Origin: Tannerellaceae bacterium
Lineage (GTDB): Bacteria > Bacteroidota > Bacteroidia > Bacteroidales > Tannerellaceae
Length of the DNA stretch: 56,247 nucleotides
Reading direction: 5' to 3'
NCBI GenBank assembly: GCA_031271045.1
Contig: JAISWO010000048.1
Location: 1 to 56,247 of the forward strand
Positions 1 through 9,077 of this stretch are shown piece after piece. The notes under the pieces were generated by a model. It ran no database searches and was not told the DNA's origin. It saw only the letters and a program-made list of their open reading frames with translations. A program made the translations under genes and the position numbers. How positions within the stretch are numbered: position 1 is the stretch's first letter; every line of letters begins with the position of its first letter.

Positions 1-1243
1 TCAGTTCGTATTTGCCTGACGTCAGCGAAACCGGCAACAGGGTTGCATCCTGATGTACCTTATATAAATAATATACCCAATAGGTCGGCGTGAGCAGCAT
101 TTTTTCCTTATCCGTCAAAATGACGGCTTGCAACACATTAACGGTTTGTGCGATATTCGCCATTTTCACGCGGTCGCAGTGCGCATTGAAGATGTTGAGG
201 TTGACAGCGGCTAAAATAGCGTCGCGCAAAGAGTTTTGCTGGTAAAGGAAGCCGGGATTGGTGCCGGGTTCTACGTCCGTCCAGATACCCCACTCGTCGG
301 TCATCAGTCCGATATGTTTCTGCGGGTCGTATTTATCCATGATGGTCGAATGTTTGGCAACCAGCTCTTCCATGAAAAGCGTATTGGAAATGGTATTGAA
401 ATACTCTGTTTCGTCGAACTGTGTTGCCGAACCTTTTCTACCCCAGTTGTTTGTTGGAATAGTGTAATAATGCAGCGACAAGCCATTCATCTGCCATCCG
501 ACGTTTTTCATTACCGTTTCCGTCCAGTTGTAATTGTCGGCATTGGCTCCGCAGGCGATTTTGTAGAGACGGTTGTCGCCATAGTTGCGGCAGTAGGTGG
601 CATAACGGCGGTACAGGTCGGAATAATGGTCGGGCGTCATATTACCGCCGCAGCCCCAATTTTCGTTGCCGACGCCCCAGAATTTTACTTTCCAGGGTTT
701 TTCGCGACCGTTTTGTTTGCGGAGGTTTGACATCGGGCTTTCACCGTCAAAAGTGATGTATTCCACCCATTTCGACATTTCTTCCACGCTTCCGCTACCG
801 AGATTTCCGGAAATGTAAGGTTCGCAGCCCAATTGTTCGCAGAGGTCGAGGAACTCATGCGTACCGAAACTGTTATCCTCTACAACGCCGCCCCAGTGGG
901 TATTTACCATTTTCGGGCGTTTGTCGCGCGGGCCGATGCCATCCATCCAGTGGTATTCGTCGGCAAAGCAGCCGCCGGGCCAGCGGAGGTTGGGGATTTG
1001 AATGTCGCGCAATGCTTGTACTACATCGTTGCGGATGCCGCGGGTGTTGGGAATCGGCGAATCTTCGCCCACCCAGTAACCGCCGTAAATGCAGTGTCCG
1101 AGGTGTTCGGAGAAATGCCCGTAGATGTGTTTACTGATAGTTTCTTTGCCCTGATCGGCATTGACAACTAATTTATTTTGCGCCGATACCGGTAAACTGA
1201 AACCGAGTATCACTAAAGTCTGAAATAAAAAATTTCTATTCAT
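1..1243 (-). CDS. alpha-L-arabinofuranosidase, GH51 (3' end beyond window)
   Basis: The reading frame starts at ATG 1243 and runs off the left edge after about 414 residues, so the C-terminal beta-sandwich is not visible. A signal peptide (about residues 1-22, ending VSAQ) points to export to the periplasm or surface. The GH51 fold is shown by GHFSEHLG near 42, the [13 protein letters not shown] segment near 87-99, the acid/base glutamate in VGNENWG (about E194) and the nucleophile in MTDEWG (about E317). The family removes terminal alpha-L-arabinofuranosyl residues from arabinan, arabinoxylan or arabinosylated xyloglucan. It is the last visible gene of the minus-strand arm of the polysaccharide locus, downstream of two GH31 genes and a decayed GH127 piece. 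Family assignment is secure; exact substrate is inferred from context. Confidence 0.95.
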   Translation of the reverse strand, partial: MNRNFLFQTLVILGFSLPVSAQNKLVVNADQGKETISKHIYGHFSEHLGHCIYGGYWVGEDSPIPNTRGIRNDVVQALRDIQIPNLRWPGGCFADEYHWMDGIGPRDKRPKMVNTHWGGVVEDNSFGTHEFLDLCEQLGCEPYISGNLGSGSVEEMSKWVEYITFDGESPMSNLRKQNGREKPWKVKFWGVGNENWGCGGNMTPDHYSDLYRRYATYCRNYGDNRLYKIACGANADNYNWTETVMKNVGWQMNGLSLHYYTIPTNNWGRKGSATQFDETEYFNTISNTLFMEELVAKHSTIMDKYDPQKHIGLMTDEWGIWTDVEPGTNPGFLYQQNSLRDAILAAVNLNIFNAHCDRVKMANIAQTVNVLQAVILTDKEKMLLTPTYWVYYLYKVHQDATLLPVSLTSGKYEL

Positions 1244-1500
1244 CCTGCTTGTAACTTAATTGATTATTATTGTTATCTATCTTTCCTTCGTAATCATCAA
1301 AAAACACCTTCATCCTTCCCTCGCCTCGATTCGACCATGCGTAATCCGGACGGACGGCGACGGTGCGTGGCTGCATCGGGAAATTCAGTGTGATTTCGGT
1401 GCCGGAATGTTTTGCGTCCACGAAGGGATACGGATTTTCAGGGTGAACGGTTGCGATTGTTGCGGCACATCGACCCGTGGAATAGACAGAAAAAAAGGTT
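1244..1500 (-). pseudogene. decayed C-terminal fragment, probably GH127 (DUF1680) beta-L-arabinofuranosidase
   Basis: Between the GH31 stop and the GH51 start the minus strand keeps protein-like sequence in two frames. One frame reads FTLKIRIPSWTQN (about 1402-1440) and then stops. A neighbouring frame continues GTEITLNFPMQPRTVAVRP and ends just inside the GH51 start. In GH127 enzymes an LKxRIPSW strand is followed some tens of residues later by a GDxxxLxFPMxxR strand, so the two pieces look like one gene tail with an internal deletion and frameshift. There is no start codon and no catalytic part. The GH127 assignment is by motif memory only; a remnant of another beta-sandwich glycosidase is possible. 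Confidence 0.4.
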
Positions 1501-1503
1501 CCC

Positions 1504-4308
1504 TTAGCGGACAGTCAGGGCCTCGCCGGTATAAACCGTCTCGACCGTACGGCCATCCGGAGCATCCGGAGTGATGAAAACGACGGAGATATTGCGTTCG
1601 GAGATCATACCGGGATAAGAGCCCTGGCGGGCGCCGATGACGAGCGTTTGATCCGCATCGTTGTAAGCGAGCGGGATCGTACTGTAGTTGCCCTGTTCGT
1701 AATCGTAGGTCAGGCCGTTGTCTTCGTAGAGGGAGAAGGAGCCGTTGGCGCCGGTGTAGACGTACAGGGTCAGGTCTTTCTGCTCGTCGGCGGTCGATTG
1801 TACGACTTCCCCCGTAGGGACGATGGAGCCTGCGCGTACGAAGAGGGGGATCCGTTCATAAGGAGCCTCTACCGTGCGGCGTACTCCACCTTCGAGGCTT
1901 TGTCCGGTGTAATAATCATACCATCCTCCGGCGGGGAAGTAAACGTCACGCTTCCTTTCCTTATATTTATAGACGGGACAAACCATGAAGGCGTTTCCGA
2001 AGAGATATTGATCGCCGATGTCGTACGTAGCCTTATCGCCGGTAAAGTCCATTGGCAAGGCGCGCATGATGGTGTAGTCGTCGAACCAGGTTTTTGCTGC
2101 CAGGCTGTAGATGTAGGGGATCAGGCGGTAGCGCAGTTCGGTGTAATACTTCATCGACTGATAGGCGGGAGCGCCTTCGGGCGCGATGTTGTAGATTTCC
2201 CGATAAGGATACTGTCCGTGTGAACGGAAGAGGGGACAGAAGGCGCCGAACTGATACCAGCGTGTATTGAGCTCGCGCCATTCGGCGAGGTCTTCGCTGC
2301 CTTCACGGGCAGCGGTGTAGCGGTTTTCGACGCAGAAGCCTCCGATGTCCATGGTCCAGTACGGTATGCCGGAGAGGGCGAAGTTAAGTCCGGCGCTTAT
2401 CTGGGCCTTCATATCTTCCCAGCGCGTGGCGATGTCGCCGCTCCAGGTGGCGGTGGAATATCGCTGAAGTCCGGCGAAGCCGGAGCGAGTGAGCAGGAAT
2501 ACCCGGTTATCAGGATTGACCGAGCGCTGTCCGTTATAGATAGCGTCGGCATTGACTAAGGCATAGGCATTGAAGAACTTGGTGGAAGGCCCAAGGGCGG
2601 TTGGTCCCTGGAGGAGTTTGCGGTAATCCATGTCGGTATTATCCTGTATGTTCGGTTCGGAAGCATCCATCCACCAGGCATCTACGCCGAGACTGTAGAG
2701 ATGTTCGTTCATCTGTTGCCAGAAGAGCTGACGCGCAGCCGGGTTGTAGGCATCGTAGAAGGAACCCATGTAACCGGGATAGATCCAGTCGCGAATACTG
2801 TCTTTGACGGCCTGTTGATAGATGGCGCCGATACTGTCCAGCTCTTTGTAATGCTGAGTGGTGATATAGAATTTGGGCCATACGGAGATCATGAAGCGAG
2901 CTTTCCGGTCGTGTACCTGACGGATCATTCCGGCAGGGTCAGGATAACGTTTGGCATCAAATTCGTGACTTCCCCAAGCATCAACGGGCCAGTAGTTCCA
3001 GTCTTGTATGATGACGTCGAGCGGAACTTCGCGTTTGCGATACTCATCCAAGGTGGCCAGGAGTTCATCCTGGGAGCGGTAATGCTCGCGGCTCAGCCAG
3101 TAACCCATAGCCCATTTGGGCATGATCTGACTTTTGCCTGTAACGGTGCGATAGCCCCGGATGGCGCCGTCCATCGAGCCTCCGTTGATGAAATAATAGT
3201 CGATGACGTCGCCCATTTCGCTCCAGAAGGCAAGACTGTTCTGTTCGTCTTCGGGAAGGGGGGAGAGGACTTTGAGACCGAGGTAGGAGACACCCCCATC
3301 CGGTCGCCATTCGATGCGAAGAGGATAGCGGGCGCCTTTTTCCATCCGGTAGCTGATCTTGTAGTCGTTCGGGTTCCAGGCTGTGCGCCAGCGTTCGGGG
3401 ATTACTTCGTGGTTGTCGATGAAGACGCGGGCGTATCCGGCATAATGGAGTTTGAAGTGATGCGTTCCGCTTTCCCGGGCTTCCAATTCGCCTTCCCAGG
3501 TGGCGGAGCTACTGCCGCGGAGGAAGCGTGCGGGGAAGTTGCGGATCGTTGTCAGGTATTCGTAATCGACAGTTGCTTCGGTGCGGACCGTATGCAGCGT
3601 GGAGCCGTCGCGACTGCGGGAGTCGTAAGACGCTGTGAGGCCCCCTTCGTTGCCTTTGGCGTCGTAGATTTTGAAGACTTCGTCGAGGTTGGCATAAGGG
3701 CGGGCGTCGCCGAAGCGACTGAGGGAGTAGTTATGCCAAAGGACGCCGTAGCCTTGCGTTGAGAGGATGAAGGGGACGCTTACTTTGGTGTTGTACTGGA
3801 AAAGTTCCTCGTTGCGGCCTTTGTAGTTGAACTCGTCGCTCTGATGCTGCCCCAGGCCATAGAGCGCTTCGTCTTCGACATTGTCGAAGACTTGCCGGAG
3901 GCTGTAACCTTGGACGCTGTCCACTTCGATGGGGCTAAAGGATTTGCCGCCGGCTTTTTCGCTCAGCAGAAGGCGTCCGGAGGCATCGGTAAACCATACG
4001 CGGCCGGAGGATTTCAGGAGAAGGGCACGGGTAGATGCGGTACTCAGTACGACGGTATCGCCCTTGGTGGTGAGGGTGAAGGGCGGGATGTTGCGAGCTT
4101 GCGTATCCTGTATGAGGTTGACATCTTCGGTGATGGTGGTCTGCGGCGAGGCCGTTACGCGGATGACGTCGTCGGCGATGACTTGCAGGCGGACCACCTT
4201 CGCTTCGCCGTCGGTTATGCGGACGACCACGCCGTCGTTCTGCCGTTGCATCAGGCAGGAGGAGAAGCAGAGCAAGAGGAGGGAGAAGGGAATAAAAAAG
4301 GTTTTCAT
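1504..4308 (-). CDS. GH31 alpha-xylosidase-like lipoprotein with PA14 insert
   Basis: A 934-residue exo-glycosidase. The N-terminus (MKTFFIPFSLLLLCFSSC) is a lipoprotein signal with the lipid-bearing cysteine at 18, so the enzyme is membrane anchored. An N-terminal beta-sandwich is followed by a PA14-like insert (about 225-352, with GTHHFKLHYAGYARVFIDN), then the catalytic barrel. The nucleophile is the aspartate of WWMDASEPN (D548) and the acid/base is in WSGDIATRW (D625). PA14-bearing GH31 enzymes from Bacteroides and Cellvibrio xyloglucan loci are alpha-xylosidases acting on xyloglucan oligosaccharides; that specificity is inferred here. The gene lies 22 bp after the second GH31 gene and should be cotranscribed with it and with GH51. 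Confidence 0.93.
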   Translation of the reverse strand: MKTFFIPFSLLLLCFSSCLMQRQNDGVVVRITDGEAKVVRLQVIADDVIRVTASPQTTITEDVNLIQDTQARNIPPFTLTTKGDTVVLSTASTRALLLKSSGRVWFTDASGRLLLSEKAGGKSFSPIEVDSVQGYSLRQVFDNVEDEALYGLGQHQSDEFNYKGRNEELFQYNTKVSVPFILSTQGYGVLWHNYSLSRFGDARPYANLDEVFKIYDAKGNEGGLTASYDSRSRDGSTLHTVRTEATVDYEYLTTIRNFPARFLRGSSSATWEGELEARESGTHHFKLHYAGYARVFIDNHEVIPERWRTAWNPNDYKISYRMEKGARYPLRIEWRPDGGVSYLGLKVLSPLPEDEQNSLAFWSEMGDVIDYYFINGGSMDGAIRGYRTVTGKSQIMPKWAMGYWLSREHYRSQDELLATLDEYRKREVPLDVIIQDWNYWPVDAWGSHEFDAKRYPDPAGMIRQVHDRKARFMISVWPKFYITTQHYKELDSIGAIYQQAVKDSIRDWIYPGYMGSFYDAYNPAARQLFWQQMNEHLYSLGVDAWWMDASEPNIQDNTDMDYRKLLQGPTALGPSTKFFNAYALVNADAIYNGQRSVNPDNRVFLLTRSGFAGLQRYSTATWSGDIATRWEDMKAQISAGLNFALSGIPYWTMDIGGFCVENRYTAAREGSEDLAEWRELNTRWYQFGAFCPLFRSHGQYPYREIYNIAPEGAPAYQSMKYYTELRYRLIPYIYSLAAKTWFDDYTIMRALPMDFTGDKATYDIGDQYLFGNAFMVCPVYKYKERKRDVYFPAGGWYDYYTGQSLEGGVRRTVEAPYERIPLFVRAGSIVPTGEVVQSTADEQKDLTLYVYTGANGSFSLYEDNGLTYDYEQGNYSTIPLAYNDADQTLVIGARQGSYPGMISERNISVVFITPDAPDGRTVETVYTGEALTVR

Positions 4309-4330
4309 ATTGCAGGAGTTTTAATGTATG

Positions 4331-6718
4331 TCAGCGGGTCAGTTTCAAGGTCGTCTTTCCATCCGGCAGACCGCGGACGGTTTTGTTCTTTACGGAAACC
4401 TGGAGAGGATAAAGCTGTTCGTCGCCGGGCAGAAAGAGGAGTCCGGCAGCTTCTGTGGCATCGGCGGCATAGAGTTTGAGTTCGATGCGGCTCCAATCCA
4501 TTTCGCCGGTCGACTGAGCCAGGCCGATGTGCGGGATAGCCGAGCCGTCGCGTACGAGGATGATAGCCGGGATGTCGGCAACGGGTATGGTATGGTATCC
4601 TCCGGTGTAGACCTTACCGGTTTGATAGTCGATCCATTTCCCTTTGGGGAGGTAGACGTCGCGTTCTGCACCGCTTTCGATCAGAGGAGCCACCAGGATC
4701 TGGCTGCCGAAGAGGTACTGGTCTTCAACGAGCCAGGCGCCTTTGTCTTCGGGAAATTCGACAAAGAGAGCGCGGAGCATCGGGAGGCCTTTTTCGCTAC
4801 ACTCTTTTGCCTGAGCGTAGATGTAAGGCATCAGCCGGTACTTGAGTTCGGCGCTTTGGCGGAAGGCCTTGACAAAACTTTCGTTGTAGAGCCAAGGTTC
4901 GGTAGGAGGGGCTCCATGAGCGCGTGAGTGTGAGGAAAGGAAGCCGAAAGGCAGCCAACGGCGGTATAACTCTTCGGGAGTAGAGACGACGAAACCGCCA
5001 ATATCATGGCTCCAGAATGAAAAGCCGCTCAGGCCGAGCGAAAGTCCTCCGCGGAGGGTTCCTGCCATGCCGTAGTTGGTGTTTGCTGCGTCGCCGCCCC
5101 AGTGAAGCGGATAACGTTGTGATCCTGCCCAGGCGCTGCGTGCCCAAATGATATTTTCGTTGTTTATTTCGCGGGTGATGTCGGCCACGGCTTTGTTGTA
5201 GCGCAGGGGATAGAGGTTGTGTTCATACAGTCCGCTGTGCCCGGAGGCGTATTGCCCTTCGAGGGGGGCGGCTTCGCCGAAGTCGACTTTGATAGCGCCG
5301 ACGCCCATACGGATCAGGTTGCCGATCTTCTGCTGATACCAGCGGACGGTTTCGGGATTGGAGAAGTCGAGGACCACATCCTCGTAGGGCAGTTGTCCTT
5401 TATCGTTGCGGACATGGAGATTTTTCTCGATCAATTCCCGGAAGAAGGGGTTCTTCGGCGTAAAGTAGGGCAGTTGCCAGAGGCTGACACGGAAGCCATC
5501 CTTGCGAAGGTCGGCGAGCATCTTTTCGGGATTGGGGAAGCGCGAGGGCGAGAACCGGTAGTCGCATTGCCAGTCGACGTCGAACCATCCGGTGTCGAAA
5601 TGGATCACGTCGGAGGGGACCTTATGCTTGCGCAAGTTGGCGGCGACTTCATAGCCTTCCTTTTCGCTGAAATAGGTGATGCGGCTCATCCAGGTACCGA
5701 ACGACCAAAGCGGAGGCATGGGCGACTTACCGGTGATGGAGGTGTATTCGTCGAGCACTTCTTTGGGGTCTCCGAGGAAGAAGAAGAAGTCCATGCTTTC
5801 GTCGGCGAGGAAGAGTTTGGTGGCATTGATGTTGGTTGCTCCGAAGTCGCAGGTGACGGGAGCGGAGGTGTGCATAAAGACGCCGTATCCACGGTTACTC
5901 AGGTAGAAGGGGATGGGTTTGTACATCTGGTCGGTTTCCGGTCCTTGCGGATCGGTGACGAAGAGATTGACCTTTTGGCCCACCTTATTGAGTCCGGTAA
6001 ATGATTCTCCGCAGCCGAAGATCATCTCGCCGGGCGAGAGGGCGAAGACAGGGTTGATGCGGCGACTGTTGTCGGCTCCGCGTTTGATGAAATTAAAGGG
6101 CAGGAGTTTGACCTGGGTCGAGTCGTTGTCACGCATCCTCCAGGTCTGGGTCAGCAATTTGCCTTGGGCATTGCGCAGGATGATGCGCCAGGGTCGACGT
6201 TCGACGGTGATGCTTCCGGCGGGGCCGGCATAGACGACGGCGGCGCTATCGTTGCGCACGATCTTCCAGGACGTATCCGCGCCGGGCTGTCCGTCGAGCA
6301 TCAGCGAAGGTTCGTCGAGCGGTTCGACCGGCGTGGTGAGCATACGGATGCGGAGGGTGCGCGAAGAGACGAAGTCGATTTTGAAACGCAGCTCCGGGTT
6401 GTTGTCGTACGCCCGTCCGGGGAAGTCAAGCATCCGCAGGGGACGCGCCACGACGGTATTGGTATTGAAGGCCTGTCGCGAGAAGAGGTTATACCTCCGC
6501 CAGAGGGTCGTCCCTTCGGCCCGGTCGGCATCGAAGGAGGTAAGCTCGTCGGCAAAGAAGAAGATGTTCGTGAAATCGCTAAAGTCGGCACTCACATCCC
6601 TGGCGATGTTCATCAGGTAGGGTTGTCCGGCGTTGATGTTCAGTTGGGCCTTTACCGGAAAGGCCAGGGCAGCCATACAGGTGGCGCCGAGGAGGACTGA
6701 GAGGGTTCGTGTTTTCAT
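4331..6718 (-). CDS. secreted GH31 alpha-xylosidase/alpha-glucosidase family enzyme
   Basis: A 795-residue GH31 enzyme. The frame is open upstream to 6901, but that stretch is tandem repeat. ATG 6718 is chosen because it is followed at once by a type I signal peptide (MKTRTLSVLLGATCMAALAF, cleavage after VKAQ). Catalytic residues: nucleophile D479 in IKVDFGEAAP and acid/base D543 in HWGGDAA. The KVDFGE form resembles the YicI-type alpha-xylosidase branch more than the WMDASEP form of its neighbour, so the two GH31 proteins are not recent duplicates and probably act on different linkages. It is the first gene of a GH31-GH31-GH51 group separated from susD by a terminator-like hairpin and a repeat array. 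Substrate is inferred. Confidence 0.93.
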   Translation of the reverse strand: MKTRTLSVLLGATCMAALAFPVKAQLNINAGQPYLMNIARDVSADFSDFTNIFFFADELTSFDADRAEGTTLWRRYNLFSRQAFNTNTVVARPLRMLDFPGRAYDNNPELRFKIDFVSSRTLRIRMLTTPVEPLDEPSLMLDGQPGADTSWKIVRNDSAAVVYAGPAGSITVERRPWRIILRNAQGKLLTQTWRMRDNDSTQVKLLPFNFIKRGADNSRRINPVFALSPGEMIFGCGESFTGLNKVGQKVNLFVTDPQGPETDQMYKPIPFYLSNRGYGVFMHTSAPVTCDFGATNINATKLFLADESMDFFFFLGDPKEVLDEYTSITGKSPMPPLWSFGTWMSRITYFSEKEGYEVAANLRKHKVPSDVIHFDTGWFDVDWQCDYRFSPSRFPNPEKMLADLRKDGFRVSLWQLPYFTPKNPFFRELIEKNLHVRNDKGQLPYEDVVLDFSNPETVRWYQQKIGNLIRMGVGAIKVDFGEAAPLEGQYASGHSGLYEHNLYPLRYNKAVADITREINNENIIWARSAWAGSQRYPLHWGGDAANTNYGMAGTLRGGLSLGLSGFSFWSHDIGGFVVSTPEELYRRWLPFGFLSSHSRAHGAPPTEPWLYNESFVKAFRQSAELKYRLMPYIYAQAKECSEKGLPMLRALFVEFPEDKGAWLVEDQYLFGSQILVAPLIESGAERDVYLPKGKWIDYQTGKVYTGGYHTIPVADIPAIILVRDGSAIPHIGLAQSTGEMDWSRIELKLYAADATEAAGLLFLPGDEQLYPLQVSVKNKTVRGLPDGKTTLKLTR

Positions 6719-6773
6719 ACAAATCATTGATATATGGTTGAGAATCTGTTTATTTCTATCCGGATCGCCCCGA

Positions 6774-7250
6774 AGGGCATTTGAATATCCATACAAAGAT
6801 ATTCGAATATCCTTGTATGGACATTTGAATATCCAATGAAGGGCATTTAAATGTCCTTGAAGGGCATTTGAATATCCTTGTATGGACATTCGAATATCCA
6901 ATGAAGGGCATTTGAATATCCTTGTATGGATATTTGAATATCCTTGTATGGATATTTAAATGTCTTTGAAGGGCATTTGAATATCCTTGTATGGACATTT
7001 GAATATCCTTCAAGGGTTTTTAAATCTCTTTCAAAGGTTTTTAAACGCCCTTAAAGGTCTTTAAATGTCCTGAAAGGGTTTTTAAATGTCCCTGAAAGGT
7101 CTTTAAATGTCCCTGGAGGATTTTTGAATGTCCCTGAAGGCTTTTTAAATGCCCTTCAAGAGTCTTTAAATCTCCTTCAAGGGTCTTTAAATGTCCTTCA
7201 AAGGATTTTTGAATGGGTGAGCAAGGCATTTGAATGGGTAAAGAGGGTTT
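6774..7250. repeat. tandem repeat array 1 (22-bp then 21-bp units), intergenic
   Basis: About 480 bp between the GH31 start and susD are made of degenerate tandem units. From 6774 to about 7013 the unit is 22 bp with a core like GGACATTTGAATATCC (measured spacing of TTTG: 6911, 6933, 6955). From about 7013 to 7250 the unit is 21 bp with a core like GGTCTTTAAATGTCCC. Each core is a near-palindrome centred on TTTGAA or TTTAAA, so every unit could form a small hairpin or bind a dimeric protein. Open frames through the array are repeat artefacts. There are no spacers, so it is not CRISPR. Function unknown. Confidence 0.9.
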
Positions 7251-7275
7251 TCGGATGTCCCCGGGGGGAAATGAA

Positions 7276-7313
7276 ATGCCCGGGGCGGGGAGGCTAACAC
7301 CCGGCCCGGGCAT
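7276..7313 (-). terminator. intrinsic terminator after susD
   Basis: A perfect 9-bp inverted repeat, ATGCCCGGG (7276-7284) and CCCGGGCAT (7305-7313), has an inner GGG/CCC pairing. On the minus strand it is followed by a T-rich stretch (TTTCATTTCC). It lies 34 bp past the susD stop, which fits a Rho-independent terminator ending the susC-susD transcript. Confidence 0.65.
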
Positions 7314-7346
7314 CCGATGATTCAGGCTATGTTCACAGTCGACGGA

Positions 7347-9050
7347 TTAATAACCGGGATTCTGGTCTTCGGGGCCAATGGCATCGTTGGTGAGGATTTC
7401 CTTTTCGGGAATGGGGAAGAGCATCTTGTTCGGATTATGATCGAAAGCGCGCCAGATGTGCCAGTCGTCGTAAGCTGCATCAGGGTCGACTTTGGGATCG
7501 ACGCCGACGTTCTTCGGATATTCGCGTTCGACGTACTCATCTAAGAGGCCGGAACGCTTGAGGTCGTAGAAGAAGCTGAACTCAGCGTTGAACTCGTGGC
7601 GTCGCTCCATGTTGATGGCGATCAGCAAGGGATCAGCCGAGTAGCCTTTGTCGGCCTTGTACTGGGTGTAGTAAGTCTGCCCGTCGGGCACGTTGACGGC
7701 CTCGGTCAGCATCGGGATCGCGTAGTCGGGGTCGTTAAGCCCTACCTCCAGGTTGCCGAAAGCCCGCTGGCGAATCTGGTTGACGACGCTCCAGCCGGTA
7801 GCGACGTCGCCCGTATGGAAGCAACATTCGGCATAATCCAGCAAGACTTCCGCATAGCGAAGCGTGCGCAAGGTGAAGGGCGTATTGATGGTCAGGTAAT
7901 AGTCAGCCTTGCGACGCCAGTATTTGACGCTCGAAATATTGGGCATAAACTCCGCCCCGGTCTTCACCCTGGGGGCGCTGACAGCTCCGATGACCTCGCC
8001 GGTCCACGGATTAGCCTCGCCCAAAGCCACCATAGACGCCCTGCGGCGACGGTCGCCTTCTTCGAAGGACTTATAACATTCCCACGAGATGAAGAGGGAT
8101 CCCCATCCGTTGTACTCCATCGAGGCGGTATTATAGAGGACCCACATATAGTGGTCTTCCTGCGGGCTCCAACCGTTGTTGCCGCCCATATTATTTCCCC
8201 AGTCCGACCATTGGACAACGGCGAAGACGTCTTCAGTCGTCCAGGCCGTTTCGGGATCGAAGAGATAGCTGTAACAAGGCAGGAGTGAATAGGTGCCACT
8301 GTCGATCACCTGTTTGAACAAGCCCTTGGCCTCGTCGTATTTCCCCTGATACATCTTGGCGATTGCCTGATAGCTGAGGCAGAACCCCTTGGTGATGCGT
8401 CCGTAGTTGCCGTTGATCGGCGTCCAGTCGAGGACCGCGGCGGCAGTTGAAAGGTCTTCGATGATCAAGTCCCAGGTGCCGTCTTCCGTTTCGGGGCGCG
8501 GCTTGGAGGGCGTGTTGGAGTAGGTCTCTCCGGCTTGAAGCATGGGGATACGCCCGAAGTTGCGGGCTAAGTTCAGGTAATTCCAGGCGCGGATAGCCAG
8601 GGCCTGGGCGCGCATCTCGTTCTTGGTCTTTTCACCTCCGGCGAAGAGGCTGGGATCCATTGTTTCCAGGCCGGCGAGGAAGATGTTGCAGCGCGAGATG
8701 GCGGCGTAGTGCCCGATCCACACCTGTTCGAACTCACTACTCGAAGCGGTCCAGTCCTGTGTGCAATAGGTCTTGTCCCATCCGCTGGCCTGCGTGTCCA
8801 TAGTCGGGTGATTGGCGAGCATGAACTGCGGCTTGAAGCCCCACATCGACAAGTCGGTGGCAGCGCCCGATTTGGTGGGATAGAATGTATCGTAGCAGCC
8901 GATCAAACCGGCCTGTGCATTGGTTTCGTCGTCAAACATCATGTCTCCCGGAAGGATGTCGTAATAGTCCACCTTCAGATAGTCTTCTCCGCAGGAAAAG
9001 CCGGCGAAGAGCATAAACGTTACTAACAGATATTTATATATATTTTTCAT
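7347..9050 (-). CDS. SusD/RagB-family surface glycan-binding lipoprotein
   Basis: A 567-residue SusD-type lipoprotein. The signal ends in GFSC, giving a lipidated cysteine at about residue 20, consistent with anchoring on the outer-membrane surface. SusD proteins form a lid over the SusC channel and capture oligosaccharides through a helical TPR-like scaffold. Family features are the helical N-terminal half (IRAWNYLNLARNFGRIP near 165-180), aromatic-rich loops, and the C-terminal MERRHEFNAEFSFFYDLKR segment near 500, where SusD proteins usually read RRxEF. It starts 27 bp after the susC stop and a strong hairpin follows it. Ligand is unknown but should match the arabinose/xylose enzymes around it. 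Confidence 0.95.
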   Translation of the reverse strand: MKNIYKYLLVTFMLFAGFSCGEDYLKVDYYDILPGDMMFDDETNAQAGLIGCYDTFYPTKSGAATDLSMWGFKPQFMLANHPTMDTQASGWDKTYCTQDWTASSSEFEQVWIGHYAAISRCNIFLAGLETMDPSLFAGGEKTKNEMRAQALAIRAWNYLNLARNFGRIPMLQAGETYSNTPSKPRPETEDGTWDLIIEDLSTAAAVLDWTPINGNYGRITKGFCLSYQAIAKMYQGKYDEAKGLFKQVIDSGTYSLLPCYSYLFDPETAWTTEDVFAVVQWSDWGNNMGGNNGWSPQEDHYMWVLYNTASMEYNGWGSLFISWECYKSFEEGDRRRRASMVALGEANPWTGEVIGAVSAPRVKTGAEFMPNISSVKYWRRKADYYLTINTPFTLRTLRYAEVLLDYAECCFHTGDVATGWSVVNQIRQRAFGNLEVGLNDPDYAIPMLTEAVNVPDGQTYYTQYKADKGYSADPLLIAINMERRHEFNAEFSFFYDLKRSGLLDEYVEREYPKNVGVDPKVDPDAAYDDWHIWRAFDHNPNKMLFPIPEKEILTNDAIGPEDQNPGY

Positions 9051-9077
9051 GACTGATTAAATTTACTCATTGTATAA

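Noticed and set aside
2701-3762. Long antisense frame inside the first GH31 gene, and similar antisense frames elsewhere
   Set aside because: They are shadows in GC-rich codons of well-supported genes with no domain signal.
6719-6901. N-terminal extension of the second GH31 protein through the repeat array
   Set aside because: The added 61 residues are translated repeats and precede a clean signal peptide at ATG 6718.
6756-7313. Open reading frames inside array 1
   Set aside because: They have repeat-derived composition with heptad-like artefacts, no credible start context and no family likeness.
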